DNA from: Anaerolineales bacterium
Lineage (GTDB): Bacteria > Chloroflexota > Anaerolineae > Anaerolineales > UBA6668
Assembly (NCBI GenBank): GCA_020630175.1
Contig: JAHDBW010000007.1
Coordinates: 1-39,896 of the forward strand
Direction of reading: 5' to 3'
DNA: 39,896 nucleotides
Part shown: positions 24,574 to 31,677 of the stretch, in pieces
How positions within the stretch are numbered: position 1 is the stretch's first letter
How the letters are laid out: every line of letters begins with the position of its first letter
Notes under the pieces: generated by a model
Seen by the model: the letters and a program-made list of their open reading frames with translations, nothing else
Told to the model about the DNA's origin: nothing
Databases searched by the model: none
Position numbers and translations under genes: made by a program

Positions 24574-24605
24574 AAAGCCCCACGCAAGATTTTGCATGGG
24601 GCTTT
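24574..24605 (-). terminator. rho-independent terminator of the tRNA-Gln gene
   Basis: On the minus strand a long stem of about 13-14 bp with one G-T pair (AAAGCCCCATGCAA against TTGCGTGGGGCTTT, short loop) continues into a run of seven T. It begins 9 bases after the tRNA 3' end. Confidence 0.9.
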
Positions 24606-24613
24606 ATAAGACG

Positions 24614-24684
24614 CTGACCTACCTGGATTCGAACCAAGACCGACTGTTCCAAAGACAGCTGTGCTACCATTACACCATAGGTCA
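24614..24684 (-). tRNA. tRNA-Gln (anticodon TTG)
   Basis: Folds as a complete cloverleaf of 71 bases: acceptor stem TGACCTA/TAGGTCA, D arm GTGT...GCAC with the AATGGTA loop, anticodon stem GCTGT/ACAGT with loop CTTTGGA giving anticodon TTG, a 4-base variable loop, and T arm CTTGG/CCAGG with TTCGAAT. The discriminator is G. CCA is not encoded. It reads CAA and, by wobble, CAG codons. A strong terminator follows immediately. Confidence 0.97.
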
Positions 24685-24749
24685 GAGCGACCTAAATTCT
24701 AGCACAACTTCTACAAAAAATAGAAATAATTGGTCAAATCAATTTTGAA

Positions 24750-25754
24750 TTACTCACCATCGACGGCAACTTTGTAGCAAGCGACGTCCATTCCGCTGCC
24801 TTTGCGCTCTAATGGCGGGTGATCATGCGTTTTGCAGTACTCATCCCGAATTGGGCAGCGGCCATAAAAACGGCATTGCGCAGGCGGATCGATTGCTTTA
24901 CTAATCCCGCCTTCAATCAACACCGGGTCACGCGTAATGCGCGGGTCTGGAATTGGCACCGCCGATAGCAACGCTTTTGTATACGGATGCCGCGGATTGC
25001 TCAACAGTTCTTCCGTTGGACCAATCTCAACAATTTTCCCCAAGTACATCACCGCAATCCGATCACACATGTAGCGGGCAACCGCTAAGTCATGCGTAAT
25101 GTAGAGATAGGTCACGTCCAAGCGCTCTGCCAAATCTTGCATCAACTTCATCACGCCCGTGCGGATGGACACATCAAGCATGGAGGTTGGCTCATCGGCC
25201 ACCACAAAGTTTGGCTCAATGACCAAGGCGCGCGCAATCGCAACGCGCTGCCGTTGCCCACCAGACAATTCATGCGGGTAACGGAACAAGAAACTTGATG
25301 CTGGGGTTAGCCCCACCATTTCCAAGAATTCTGTAACGCGCTCTTCACGTTGTGCAATGGTGCCAATGCCTTGAACAGAGAGCGGCTCGCCCACAATGTC
25401 AAAAATTGTCATGCGTGGGTTCATCGACTCGTACGGATCTTGGAAGATCATTTGTACATTGCGGCGGTAGTCTTTGCGATCTGCGCGGTCAATGTTGTTT
25501 ACATCAATGTAATCATCATTAACTTTTAGCTGGATCTTGCCATCGCTAGGTTCATACAGGCTTACTAGCATCTTGCCAGTTGTACTTTTACCACAGCCCG
25601 ATTCACCGACCAAGCCAAGACTTTCACCTTGTCCAATTTCAAAATTCAAGCCATCCACAGCGTGGTTGAAGCTTGTTGCTTTGCGGAAGACGCCAGCATC
25701 AATTGGGTACAGCTTGCGTAAGCCCTCTACTTTGATTAATGGTTGATCACTCAT
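24750..25754 (-). CDS. Oligopeptide/dipeptide ABC transporter ATP-binding protein (OppF/DppF type)
   Basis: One of two ATPases energising the adjacent peptide-type importer. The 334-residue protein has Walker [10 protein letters not shown] (50-58), Q-loop [12 protein letters not shown] (104-115), signature LSGGQRQR (163-170), Walker [12 protein letters not shown] (184-194) and the H-loop [12 protein letters not shown]. The C-terminal oligopeptide/dipeptide transporter domain carries a Cys cluster ([14 protein letters not shown], then VACYKV), which in some relatives binds an iron-sulfur cluster. The start ATG 25754 has GGAGGT nine bases upstream, inside the end of the preceding ATPase gene; the gap between them is 2 bases. 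It is the last gene of the importer operon. Confidence 0.95.
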   Translation of the reverse strand: MSDQPLIKVEGLRKLYPIDAGVFRKATSFNHAVDGLNFEIGQGESLGLVGESGCGKSTTGKMLVSLYEPSDGKIQLKVNDDYIDVNNIDRADRKDYRRNVQMIFQDPYESMNPRMTIFDIVGEPLSVQGIGTIAQREERVTEFLEMVGLTPASSFLFRYPHELSGGQRQRVAIARALVIEPNFVVADEPTSMLDVSIRTGVMKLMQDLAERLDVTYLYITHDLAVARYMCDRIAVMYLGKIVEIGPTEELLSNPRHPYTKALLSAVPIPDPRITRDPVLIEGGISKAIDPPAQCRFYGRCPIRDEYCKTHDHPPLERKGSGMDVACYKVAVDGE

Positions 25755-25756
25755 GT

Positions 25757-26731
25757 TTAGTTGACCTCCATTGGGTTCCAGCAGGCGCAGAAATGGTTAT
25801 TGCCATAGTCTTTCCATTCTGGTTGTTCTTGGTCACATTGTTCAATGCGGTTTGGGCAACGCGGATGGAAGCGACACCCCTTTGGTGGATGCAGCAAATC
25901 TGGCGGCTCGCCCGGTAGTGAAATAAGCTCTTTCTTAGGGCCAGTAACACTTGGGAAAGACTGCATCAGCGCATAGGTGTAAGGATGAATTGGCCGGATG
26001 AAGATCTCTTCCGTATCAGCCAGTTCCACCATGCGTCCGGCATACATCACGCCGACACGGTCGCTTACTTCTGCAATAACGGCTACATCATGCGAGATAT
26101 AGACCATCGACATGTTCAAGTTTTCTTGTAATGCCGTGATTTCTTTCAAAATGCTGTCTTGCACAATCACATCGAGCGCCGTGGTTGGTTCATCGGCAAT
26201 GATGATGTCTGGATCACAAGAAAGCGCCATGGCAATCACAGCCCGTTGCCGCATCCCACCAGAATACTCGTGTGGGTAGCGATCCATCATTTCTGGCGCT
26301 AGGCCAACCATGCGGAATAGAGTTTCAATCTTAGCGCGGCCTTCTGCTTCAGTGACTTTTGGCAAGTGCGTTTCAATCGCTTCAATGATTTGATCGCCCA
26401 CGGTATACACTGGGTTGAACGCATTCATTGCCGCCTGAAACACCATTGAAATTTCACTCCAACGGTGGGTGCGCATTTCTGTTTCAGAAAGCGGCACCAT
26501 GTCTTTGCCGTTCAGCACAATTTGACCCTGTTGGATCATCGCATTGTCTGGCAAGAGTTTGAGCAGTGATTTCGCAATACTCGTTTTGCCACAGCCCGAT
26601 TCACCCACTAGCCCAAGCGCTTGACCGCGCTTGATAGAAAAGCTGACATTATCCACCGCAGACACATTGCCTTTGCGGGTGGAATATTCCATGGTCAGAT
26701 TTTTGACTTCAATTACATTGTCGTTACTCAT
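25757..26731 (-). CDS. Oligopeptide/dipeptide ABC transporter ATP-binding protein (OppD/DppD type)
   Basis: Second ATPase of the importer, 324 residues from ATG 26731. Walker A GESGCGKT is at 43-50, the Q-loop is VFQAAMNAFNPVYTVGDQI, the signature is YSGGMRQRAVIAMAL, Walker B is IIIADEPTTALDVIVQ, and the H-loop is SHDVAVIAEVSD. The C-terminal domain has the GCRFHPRCPNRIEQCDQEQPEW Cys cluster typical of OppD/DppD. I chose ATG 26731 rather than a TTG two codons upstream because AAGGA lies 7 bases before it. The permease gene ends 11 bases upstream. Confidence 0.95.
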   Translation of the reverse strand: MSNDNVIEVKNLTMEYSTRKGNVSAVDNVSFSIKRGQALGLVGESGCGKTSIAKSLLKLLPDNAMIQQGQIVLNGKDMVPLSETEMRTHRWSEISMVFQAAMNAFNPVYTVGDQIIEAIETHLPKVTEAEGRAKIETLFRMVGLAPEMMDRYPHEYSGGMRQRAVIAMALSCDPDIIIADEPTTALDVIVQDSILKEITALQENLNMSMVYISHDVAVIAEVSDRVGVMYAGRMVELADTEEIFIRPIHPYTYALMQSFPSVTGPKKELISLPGEPPDLLHPPKGCRFHPRCPNRIEQCDQEQPEWKDYGNNHFCACWNPMEVN

Positions 26732-26742
26732 GACCAATTCCT

Positions 26743-27696
26743 TTAGCGTTGGCGCAAGCGCGGGTTGACGATTTCATCTAGTGCCCGGCCAACTAAGTAA
26801 AACGCTGAACTCAGCAGCGTAATAGACAGCCCAGCAGGGAAAATGAGGTACCACTTGGTGTTGAAGTCCAACATATAACCTAGGGTACGCGTTGTATTGA
26901 GCATAATGCCCCAACTCATATCCACTTCAAGCAGACCAAGGAAAGCCAATACCGCTTCAGAGAAAATAGCGCCGGTTACAGCGAACATCATGTAAAGCAA
27001 GGCAATTGGCATTAGATTTGGCAAAAGATGCCGGAAGATGATGTGAAAATCACCCCCGCCTGCAACGCGCGCGGCCTCAATATAAGGCTTGACCTTGATC
27101 GAGAGCGCCTGCGATTTGATCACCACTGTCGAGGCACTAAAGGCCGAGATGATCCCAATCACAATCGCAAGCTGCACAATACTCAGTTCAAACAGCCCAC
27201 TAATTACAATCAGAATTGAAAGCGCTGGCACCATAATGACCAAGTCCACCACGCGCATGATGATGTTATCTACAATGCCACCGTAGTAGGCGGCAACCGC
27301 GCCTAGGGTTGTTGCAATTGTTACTGTTACCACTGCGGCGAGTACGGCCAAAATAAATTCATTGCGCGCGCTAAACATTAGCTGGCTAAGAATGTCTTGC
27401 CCTTGCGGTGCAGTGCCTAGCAAATGCCGTAAAGACGGTGGCGATGGATTGACCGGCGACTGTGGATCAAAGCCGTTGATTGGGTTATAGATATTTGGGT
27501 CCCACACGGTGTTCAACAGGATTGGGTGCATAATCACCAGCAGGAAGAAAAACATAATAATCCCGAGGCCAATTAGCCCGACCGGATTTTCTGCAAACAA
27601 GGCCCAGTTGGCAGCCGCTGATTTCCGAAAAAGTGCCCAGCGTGCTTTCCAGACAGACGATGTTTGTGCACCAGAGTTCGATGTATTTGATGTCAT
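26743..27696 (-). CDS. Peptide-type ABC transporter permease (OppC/DppC type)
   Basis: Inner-membrane permease, 317 residues. A Ser/Thr-rich N-terminus leads to the first helix (GLIGLGIIMFFFLLVIMHPIL, about 39-59), then a long external loop with the HLLGTAPQGQDILSQLMFSARN block characteristic of OppC-type permeases, and five further helices. The cytoplasmic EAA-type coupling loop is EAARVAGGGDFHIIFRHLLPNLMPI. The C-terminal DEIVNPRLRQR motif (DPRL-type) closes the family signature. It starts 18 bases after the partner permease and precedes the two ATPase genes in one operon. The start is ATG 27696. Confidence 0.94.
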   Translation of the reverse strand: MTSNTSNSGAQTSSVWKARWALFRKSAAANWALFAENPVGLIGLGIIMFFFLLVIMHPILLNTVWDPNIYNPINGFDPQSPVNPSPPSLRHLLGTAPQGQDILSQLMFSARNEFILAVLAAVVTVTIATTLGAVAAYYGGIVDNIIMRVVDLVIMVPALSILIVISGLFELSIVQLAIVIGIISAFSASTVVIKSQALSIKVKPYIEAARVAGGGDFHIIFRHLLPNLMPIALLYMMFAVTGAIFSEAVLAFLGLLEVDMSWGIMLNTTRTLGYMLDFNTKWYLIFPAGLSITLLSSAFYLVGRALDEIVNPRLRQR

Positions 27697-27714
27697 AGAA
27701 AAATACTCTTTAGA

Positions 27715-28902
27715 TTAGTGAACACGAATGCGTGGATCGAGGAACGCATAGCCAATATCAACAATAAGGTGGGCGACCAATGTCATCACACCGATGACGG
27801 TCAGCGCCCCCATTGCAACTGGAAAATCGCTGTTAGAAACCGAGTCAACCAAAATCTCGCCAATCCCCGGCCAAGAGAACACCGTTTCGGTAATAATCCC
27901 CCCAGAAATCGTAGAGCTTAGACTAAAGACGAGCGCTGTCCATACTGGCAGAATTGCGTTCCGTGCCGCATGGCGGTTGCGAATAATTTTTTCAGGTAAC
28001 CCTTTGGCACGCGCCGTTTCAATATAGTCTTCCCGCAAGGTTTCGAGCATACTCGTCCGCGTGAGCAGCATGTTGCCCCCAAACGAGATCAAGGTGAGCG
28101 TCAGAATAGGCAGGAACAAGTGAATGACAAGATCCCATGCATAGATGCCCACGCCAGAGAAGAAAATCCACCAGACCAAGCTCAGTGCAAACGGTACCGT
28201 CATGCTTGCAACGCGCAAGAACTCGCGGCGGTTACGTGGTACATAGCGAGAGAGGAAGAAGGCCAGCAGCACAATAACAACGAGGATAATGAAGTTGAGG
28301 TTCATCCAGTTGAAGACCGTGTTGGTGTCGTATGGCGCTTTACGCCACAAAGACGTACTGCTGAACTTACTCACTGGTAAGTCAAAATCGATGCCAAAGG
28401 TGTTGCGAACCCATTTATCTAGTTTTGTTGCAAAGCCCCAAAGCAAGATGTAACCCAGCAGCGGGGTGAAAATTGTGTAGAGCGTCACCCCAACAATTGT
28501 GGTGGCATATTCCCAGCGACCGCCACGTTTCCAAGCAAGGAACTTCCCAGCCACGTAGCCAAACCAGAAGGAAAATACCGTCGCGTAAACAAACAGTGCC
28601 AATGTGCGTGGCAAGCGTTGCGCCAGAATTTCACCCACCGGACGTGGATACTGCACCATAGAAACGCCTAAATTACCGGTGTAAAAGTTTGTTAGGTAAT
28701 TCCACATCCGCTCATAAAGCGGGCCATCTAGGCCAAGGTCAGCCGCAATCCGCTGTCGTTCTGCGGCGGTGATGTTTGGGTTACCAACAAACAGGTCTGT
28801 CACGTCGCCAGGCTGCAAGTCGATCAAAATATAGGTTGCTATTTGAAACAGCACCAATGTAATGAGCATCTGAAATACTCGTTTGCCAATGTAGGACCAC
28901 AT
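27715..28902 (-). CDS. Peptide-type ABC transporter permease (OppB/DppB type)
   Basis: First permease of the importer, 395 residues, longer than the usual 305-340. The N-terminal helix (RVFQMLITLVLFQIATYILIDLQPGD) and the family block AERQRIAADLGLDGPLYERMWNYL are present, as is the coupling loop ETARAKGLPEKIIRNRHAARNAILP and the C-terminal ETVFSWPGIGEILVDSVSNSDFPV and DPRIRVH. The excess length is an insert between the second and third helices (about 165-250) with an extra hydrophobic stretch (FIILVVIVLLAFFLS, then FALSLVWWIFFSGVG). Such inserts occur in a subset of these permeases. Three hairpins separate it from the binding-protein gene. The start is ATG 28902. Confidence 0.93.
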   Translation of the reverse strand: MWSYIGKRVFQMLITLVLFQIATYILIDLQPGDVTDLFVGNPNITAAERQRIAADLGLDGPLYERMWNYLTNFYTGNLGVSMVQYPRPVGEILAQRLPRTLALFVYATVFSFWFGYVAGKFLAWKRGGRWEYATTIVGVTLYTIFTPLLGYILLWGFATKLDKWVRNTFGIDFDLPVSKFSSTSLWRKAPYDTNTVFNWMNLNFIILVVIVLLAFFLSRYVPRNRREFLRVASMTVPFALSLVWWIFFSGVGIYAWDLVIHLFLPILTLTLISFGGNMLLTRTSMLETLREDYIETARAKGLPEKIIRNRHAARNAILPVWTALVFSLSSTISGGIITETVFSWPGIGEILVDSVSNSDFPVAMGALTVIGVMTLVAHLIVDIGYAFLDPRIRVH

Positions 28903-28923
28903 AGAGGAGCACCTAGGTTACAA

Positions 28924-28945
28924 AACAATGCAAAAGCGCATTGTT
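28924..28945 (-). terminator. third hairpin between binding-protein and permease genes
   Basis: A perfect 8-bp stem (AACAATGC, 6-base loop, GCATTGTT), followed on the minus strand by TTG, 21 bases before the oppB-type start. It could act as a weak terminator or as an RNase barrier. Confidence 0.4.
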
Positions 28946-28953
28946 ATAAAAAA

Positions 28954-28992
28954 CACATGTCAACGCACCAAGGCTTGGTGCGTTGACATGTG
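28954..28992 (-). terminator. terminator-like 18-bp perfect hairpin
   Basis: Arms 28954-28971 and 28975-28992 are perfectly complementary over 18 bp with a 3-base loop. On the minus strand the stem runs directly into TTTTTT. This is a textbook intrinsic terminator, placed between the binding-protein gene and the permeases, so most transcripts should stop here and only read-through would express the transporter core. Confidence 0.85.
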
Positions 28993-29010
28993 CCTTCTAC
29001 TTCACGCAAG

Positions 29011-29046
29011 TTACAACGGGCAGCCCGCATGGGCTGCCCGTTGTAA
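29011..29046 (-). other. 16-bp perfect hairpin after the binding-protein stop
   Basis: Arms 29011-29026 and 29031-29046 form a perfect 16-bp GC-rich stem with a 4-base loop (GCAT or its complement), starting 11 bases past the stop codon. No T run follows. It would protect the 3' end of the binding-protein mRNA from exonucleases, as REP-type hairpins do after malE. Confidence 0.75.
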
Positions 29047-29057
29047 ACAAAGCGCGA

Positions 29058-31229
29058 CTATTGGCTCAATGGTGAGGCAGAAGCTTCAAGTGTTGTGAAG
29101 ATTTCTGTCAAACCACCAAGTTGTTCTGTCACAGGCAATTCGATGTTGTTACGGATCAAATCAACTGCGGTGCGGTTGAACAATGGAATGTATGGACGTG
29201 CTTCTGCGAGTTTCACTTGCATTTCGTAAGCGATTTCGCGGGCAACGTTGATATCAGTTTCTGATTTCAAGGTTTCAGCCAAGGCATCGTATTCAGGATC
29301 GTTCAAACCAGGCGTGTTGTAGTTCCCGGTTGTTGCGGTGTCTTGTGAGCTGTGGAAGAAGTCGTACATGTAATCTGGGAAGATCGTTAGACCCCAACCC
29401 AAGATGTAGAGATCAAAGTTAGCTTCGACGAATACTGGATCCAAGATGGTGTTGAAACCGGTCAATTCAGATTCGACTGGGATACCAATTTCACGCATCC
29501 ATTCTGATGTCCATTGGTTGAACGCAGCACGTTGTGGATCGTATGAAGGACCAGGGCCAAGGATGACCAATTCTGGAATTGCGCCTTCAGGACCGGTCAT
29601 GCCGGTACCAGGATCTACGTCTTGGCGATCTTCGTTCCAGGCTGGTTCTGAGTCCCAGCTATAGCCAGCAGCGGTTAGAAGTTCAACAGCTTTGTTGACA
29701 CGTTCTTCACGGGTCATGCCGATTTGTGGTGCAGGAACGTCTGGGTTGAACCAGAAGCTGTTACCAGCAGGTACAACGCTATAGGTTGGAAGAACTGAGC
29801 CTTGCAAAATGCTTTCTGCAACGAATTCTTTGTCGATCAAGTAATCAACAGCTTCGCGGAAGGCTGGGTCGTTCATTGGGTACTTGCGCATGTTGAATGC
29901 GAGGTAGAACAGACCGTTGTCAGCGTTGGTGTAGGTTTGGATGCCATCACCTTGTTGTGCTTGTTCGCGCAGACCACGAGCAAGTGACAGTGGGTTCAAT
30001 ACGTAGTCAACTTCGCCATCAGCCAATGCCAAGAATGCGGTGTTTTGGTCACCGTATAGTGACATTTCCATGTCTGGAGCAAATGGACCGGTTTCAATAA
30101 CGGTGGTAACTTCACCGCTACCATCACCGTAGTATTGGCCGCTCATGCTGCTTTCGTAGGTACCATCATCGTAGTAAGTGATGGTTTCGCCAGAGTTGAA
30201 GTAAGTTTCGTTAGCAACCTTCAAGACTGCTGCGCCTTCTTCCCAAGCGTCGATGTTCATTGCACCTGCGCCAGGAGCGCCAGCGCCGTCTACAGCGTAA
30301 AGGGTGTTACGTGCTTCTTCGAATGCAGCTGATGCTTCTTCATATGCAGCAACTTCTTCTTCTGATGCGTCTTCACCTGGTTCTTCTGGCAATTCAACGC
30401 CATCAATCAAAGCCATTGCTTCAGCAACTGAGTCTGCCCAGTGGTGTTCTGGGAAGATTGGTGCAACAGATGCACCGTATTGCCATTCAGCTAGCCCTGG
30501 AGGAGCGGTGAAGAAATACTTGACGGTGTAGTCATCTACAACTTCAACACGATCCAAAACCGTTGCCGCAGCAATGCTTGGCCAGTTACCGGTTAGGCTT
30601 AGTTCAAGAGCAGTGTTCAGGGTGAAAGCAACGTCATTTGCGTCGATTGCTTCGCCGTCTGCCCAGGTAGCACCTTCAACTAGAGCGATGGTGTGGGTGA
30701 AGAATTCACCTTCTTCTACTGGTGCATCGGTTAGGCCAGCAGCCATGCTTGGTACCCAGTCAAAGCGTTGTGGGCTTAGGCTGTACATGGTTGGGTATGT
30801 CCCTGAAAGTACGTAGCTCGTCCAAATGGTGTTGTCTGGACCGAAGTAGCTCCAACCATTCAACGTTACTGGATCTTCAAAGATACCAACGCGGAATGTG
30901 TCACAGCATTCGCCACCAGCTTCTGCCATAGCAGCAGCTTCAGCAGCAGCGGCAGCATCAGCAGCGGCAGCAGCTTCAGCGGCGGCAGCAGCTTCTACAG
31001 CAGCAGCAGCTTCAGCTTGTGCAGCTTCAGCAGCAGCAAGTGCGTCTGCACCTTCTGATTTTGCAGCTTCGAGTTCTGCTTGCGCAGCCTCAAGAGCAGC
31101 TTGTGCTTCTTCAGCAGCGGCCTTTGCGGCAATTTCTGCTTCAGATGGACCGCTTGAACCACAAGCAGCCACTGCAAATGCCAGCACAGCTAGCATAAGC
31201 ATTGTTAAAAGTTTCTTGTTCTTAAACAT
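29058..31229 (-). CDS. Peptide-type ABC transporter substrate-binding lipoprotein with Ala-rich stalk
   Basis: Extracellular solute-binding protein (family 5), 723 residues against a usual 520-620. A lipoprotein signal peptide ends at Cys23 (FAVAAC). Residues 30-104 are almost entirely Ala, Glu, Gln and Lys with heptad-like spacing, predicted to be one long helix or coiled coil between the lipid anchor and the binding domain. The binding domain starts at CCDTFRVGIFEDPVTLNGW (108 onward, with adjacent Cys108-Cys109) and includes the typical VEGATWADGEAIDANDVAFTL and AFREAVDYLIDKEFV blocks. A second Glu/Ala-rich insert lies near 275-320. Codon choice avoids the GCG and CGC words common in neighbours, suggesting high expression. 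The start ATG 31229 has GGAGGAG six bases upstream. Confidence 0.93.
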   Translation of the reverse strand: MFKNKKLLTMLMLAVLAFAVAACGSSGPSEAEIAAKAAAEEAQAALEAAQAELEAAKSEGADALAAAEAAQAEAAAAVEAAAAAEAAAAADAAAAAEAAAMAEAGGECCDTFRVGIFEDPVTLNGWSYFGPDNTIWTSYVLSGTYPTMYSLSPQRFDWVPSMAAGLTDAPVEEGEFFTHTIALVEGATWADGEAIDANDVAFTLNTALELSLTGNWPSIAAATVLDRVEVVDDYTVKYFFTAPPGLAEWQYGASVAPIFPEHHWADSVAEAMALIDGVELPEEPGEDASEEEVAAYEEASAAFEEARNTLYAVDGAGAPGAGAMNIDAWEEGAAVLKVANETYFNSGETITYYDDGTYESSMSGQYYGDGSGEVTTVIETGPFAPDMEMSLYGDQNTAFLALADGEVDYVLNPLSLARGLREQAQQGDGIQTYTNADNGLFYLAFNMRKYPMNDPAFREAVDYLIDKEFVAESILQGSVLPTYSVVPAGNSFWFNPDVPAPQIGMTREERVNKAVELLTAAGYSWDSEPAWNEDRQDVDPGTGMTGPEGAIPELVILGPGPSYDPQRAAFNQWTSEWMREIGIPVESELTGFNTILDPVFVEANFDLYILGWGLTIFPDYMYDFFHSSQDTATTGNYNTPGLNDPEYDALAETLKSETDINVAREIAYEMQVKLAEARPYIPLFNRTAVDLIRNNIELPVTEQLGGLTEIFTTLEASASPLSQ

Positions 31230-31677
31230 TTAGATCTCCTCCAAAATGGATTTAGATGAAAAACACTGTCGCGACAAATTGAATTGACAGTTGTTTACAA
31301 ATTAAGTGGCAACGCTCTTCGTTGCAAATGTACGCTGACCCTAAATAAAAAAGACACGCTGCTTAACTTAATAACAGCATGTCTAATTCACTCACAAGGC
31401 GCGATGTTATAAACACCGGCTTGGGCGTAATAAAATTTAGTTGTTTGTCCTGTTCCTGAGTATATCAGCATACAATTTTTGATTAGTCGATAGCATTACA
31501 ATGACCGAAATCTCCGCGTGGCTTAGCAAAAGACAATCATTACCAACCGGTCACACTACAATGCATATTCTAATGGTTAGTAAATATACCCTAATTTGTG
31601 ACTTTTCCCAAGCCCCCTATATGACCCACAGTCACCAAAATATTAGTAAGTTGGCACTAAATGCCAAAATCAGCGCC
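31230..31677. other. leader region of the binding-protein gene
   Basis: A 448-base noncoding gap. Read on the minus strand it contains a 6-bp hairpin 10 bases after the upstream gene (31651-31667, TTGGCA/TGCCAA), an intrinsic terminator at 31352-31384, and near the start codon a perfect 10-base palindrome TGTCGCGACA (31267-31276) nested in a wider dyad ACTGTC/GACAGT (31265-31291). I could not assign a promoter with confidence. A 72-codon open frame on the plus strand here has no supporting features. Confidence 0.5.
31352..31384 (-). terminator. intrinsic terminator upstream of the binding-protein gene
   Basis: A 10-bp stem with one mismatch (AGACACGCTG against CAGCATGTCT, 13-base AT-rich loop) is followed on the minus strand by TTTTTTATTT. 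It lies almost 300 bases after the second binding-protein gene and about 120 bases before the ATG of the first, so it either ends the upstream transcript late or attenuates the downstream one. Confidence 0.7.

Noticed and set aside
28924-29046. Hairpins between the binding-protein and permease genes as a miniature transposable element
   Set aside because: Each stem has a different sequence and there are no flanking direct repeats; together they fit mRNA 3'-end control.
30910-31140. CAG/GCA-rich tract as a trinucleotide repeat expansion or CRISPR-like array
   Set aside because: The repetition follows the Ala/Glu protein stalk in frame, with no repeat-spacer structure.
30898-31233. 111-codon Ala/Ser frame antisense to the binding-protein stalk
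   Set aside because: It is the mirror of the repetitive Ala codons and has no independent start signal.
31268-31275. Palindrome TGTCGCGACA as a restriction-related or transposon end
   Set aside because: No matching copy or target duplication is visible nearby; its position suits an operator better.
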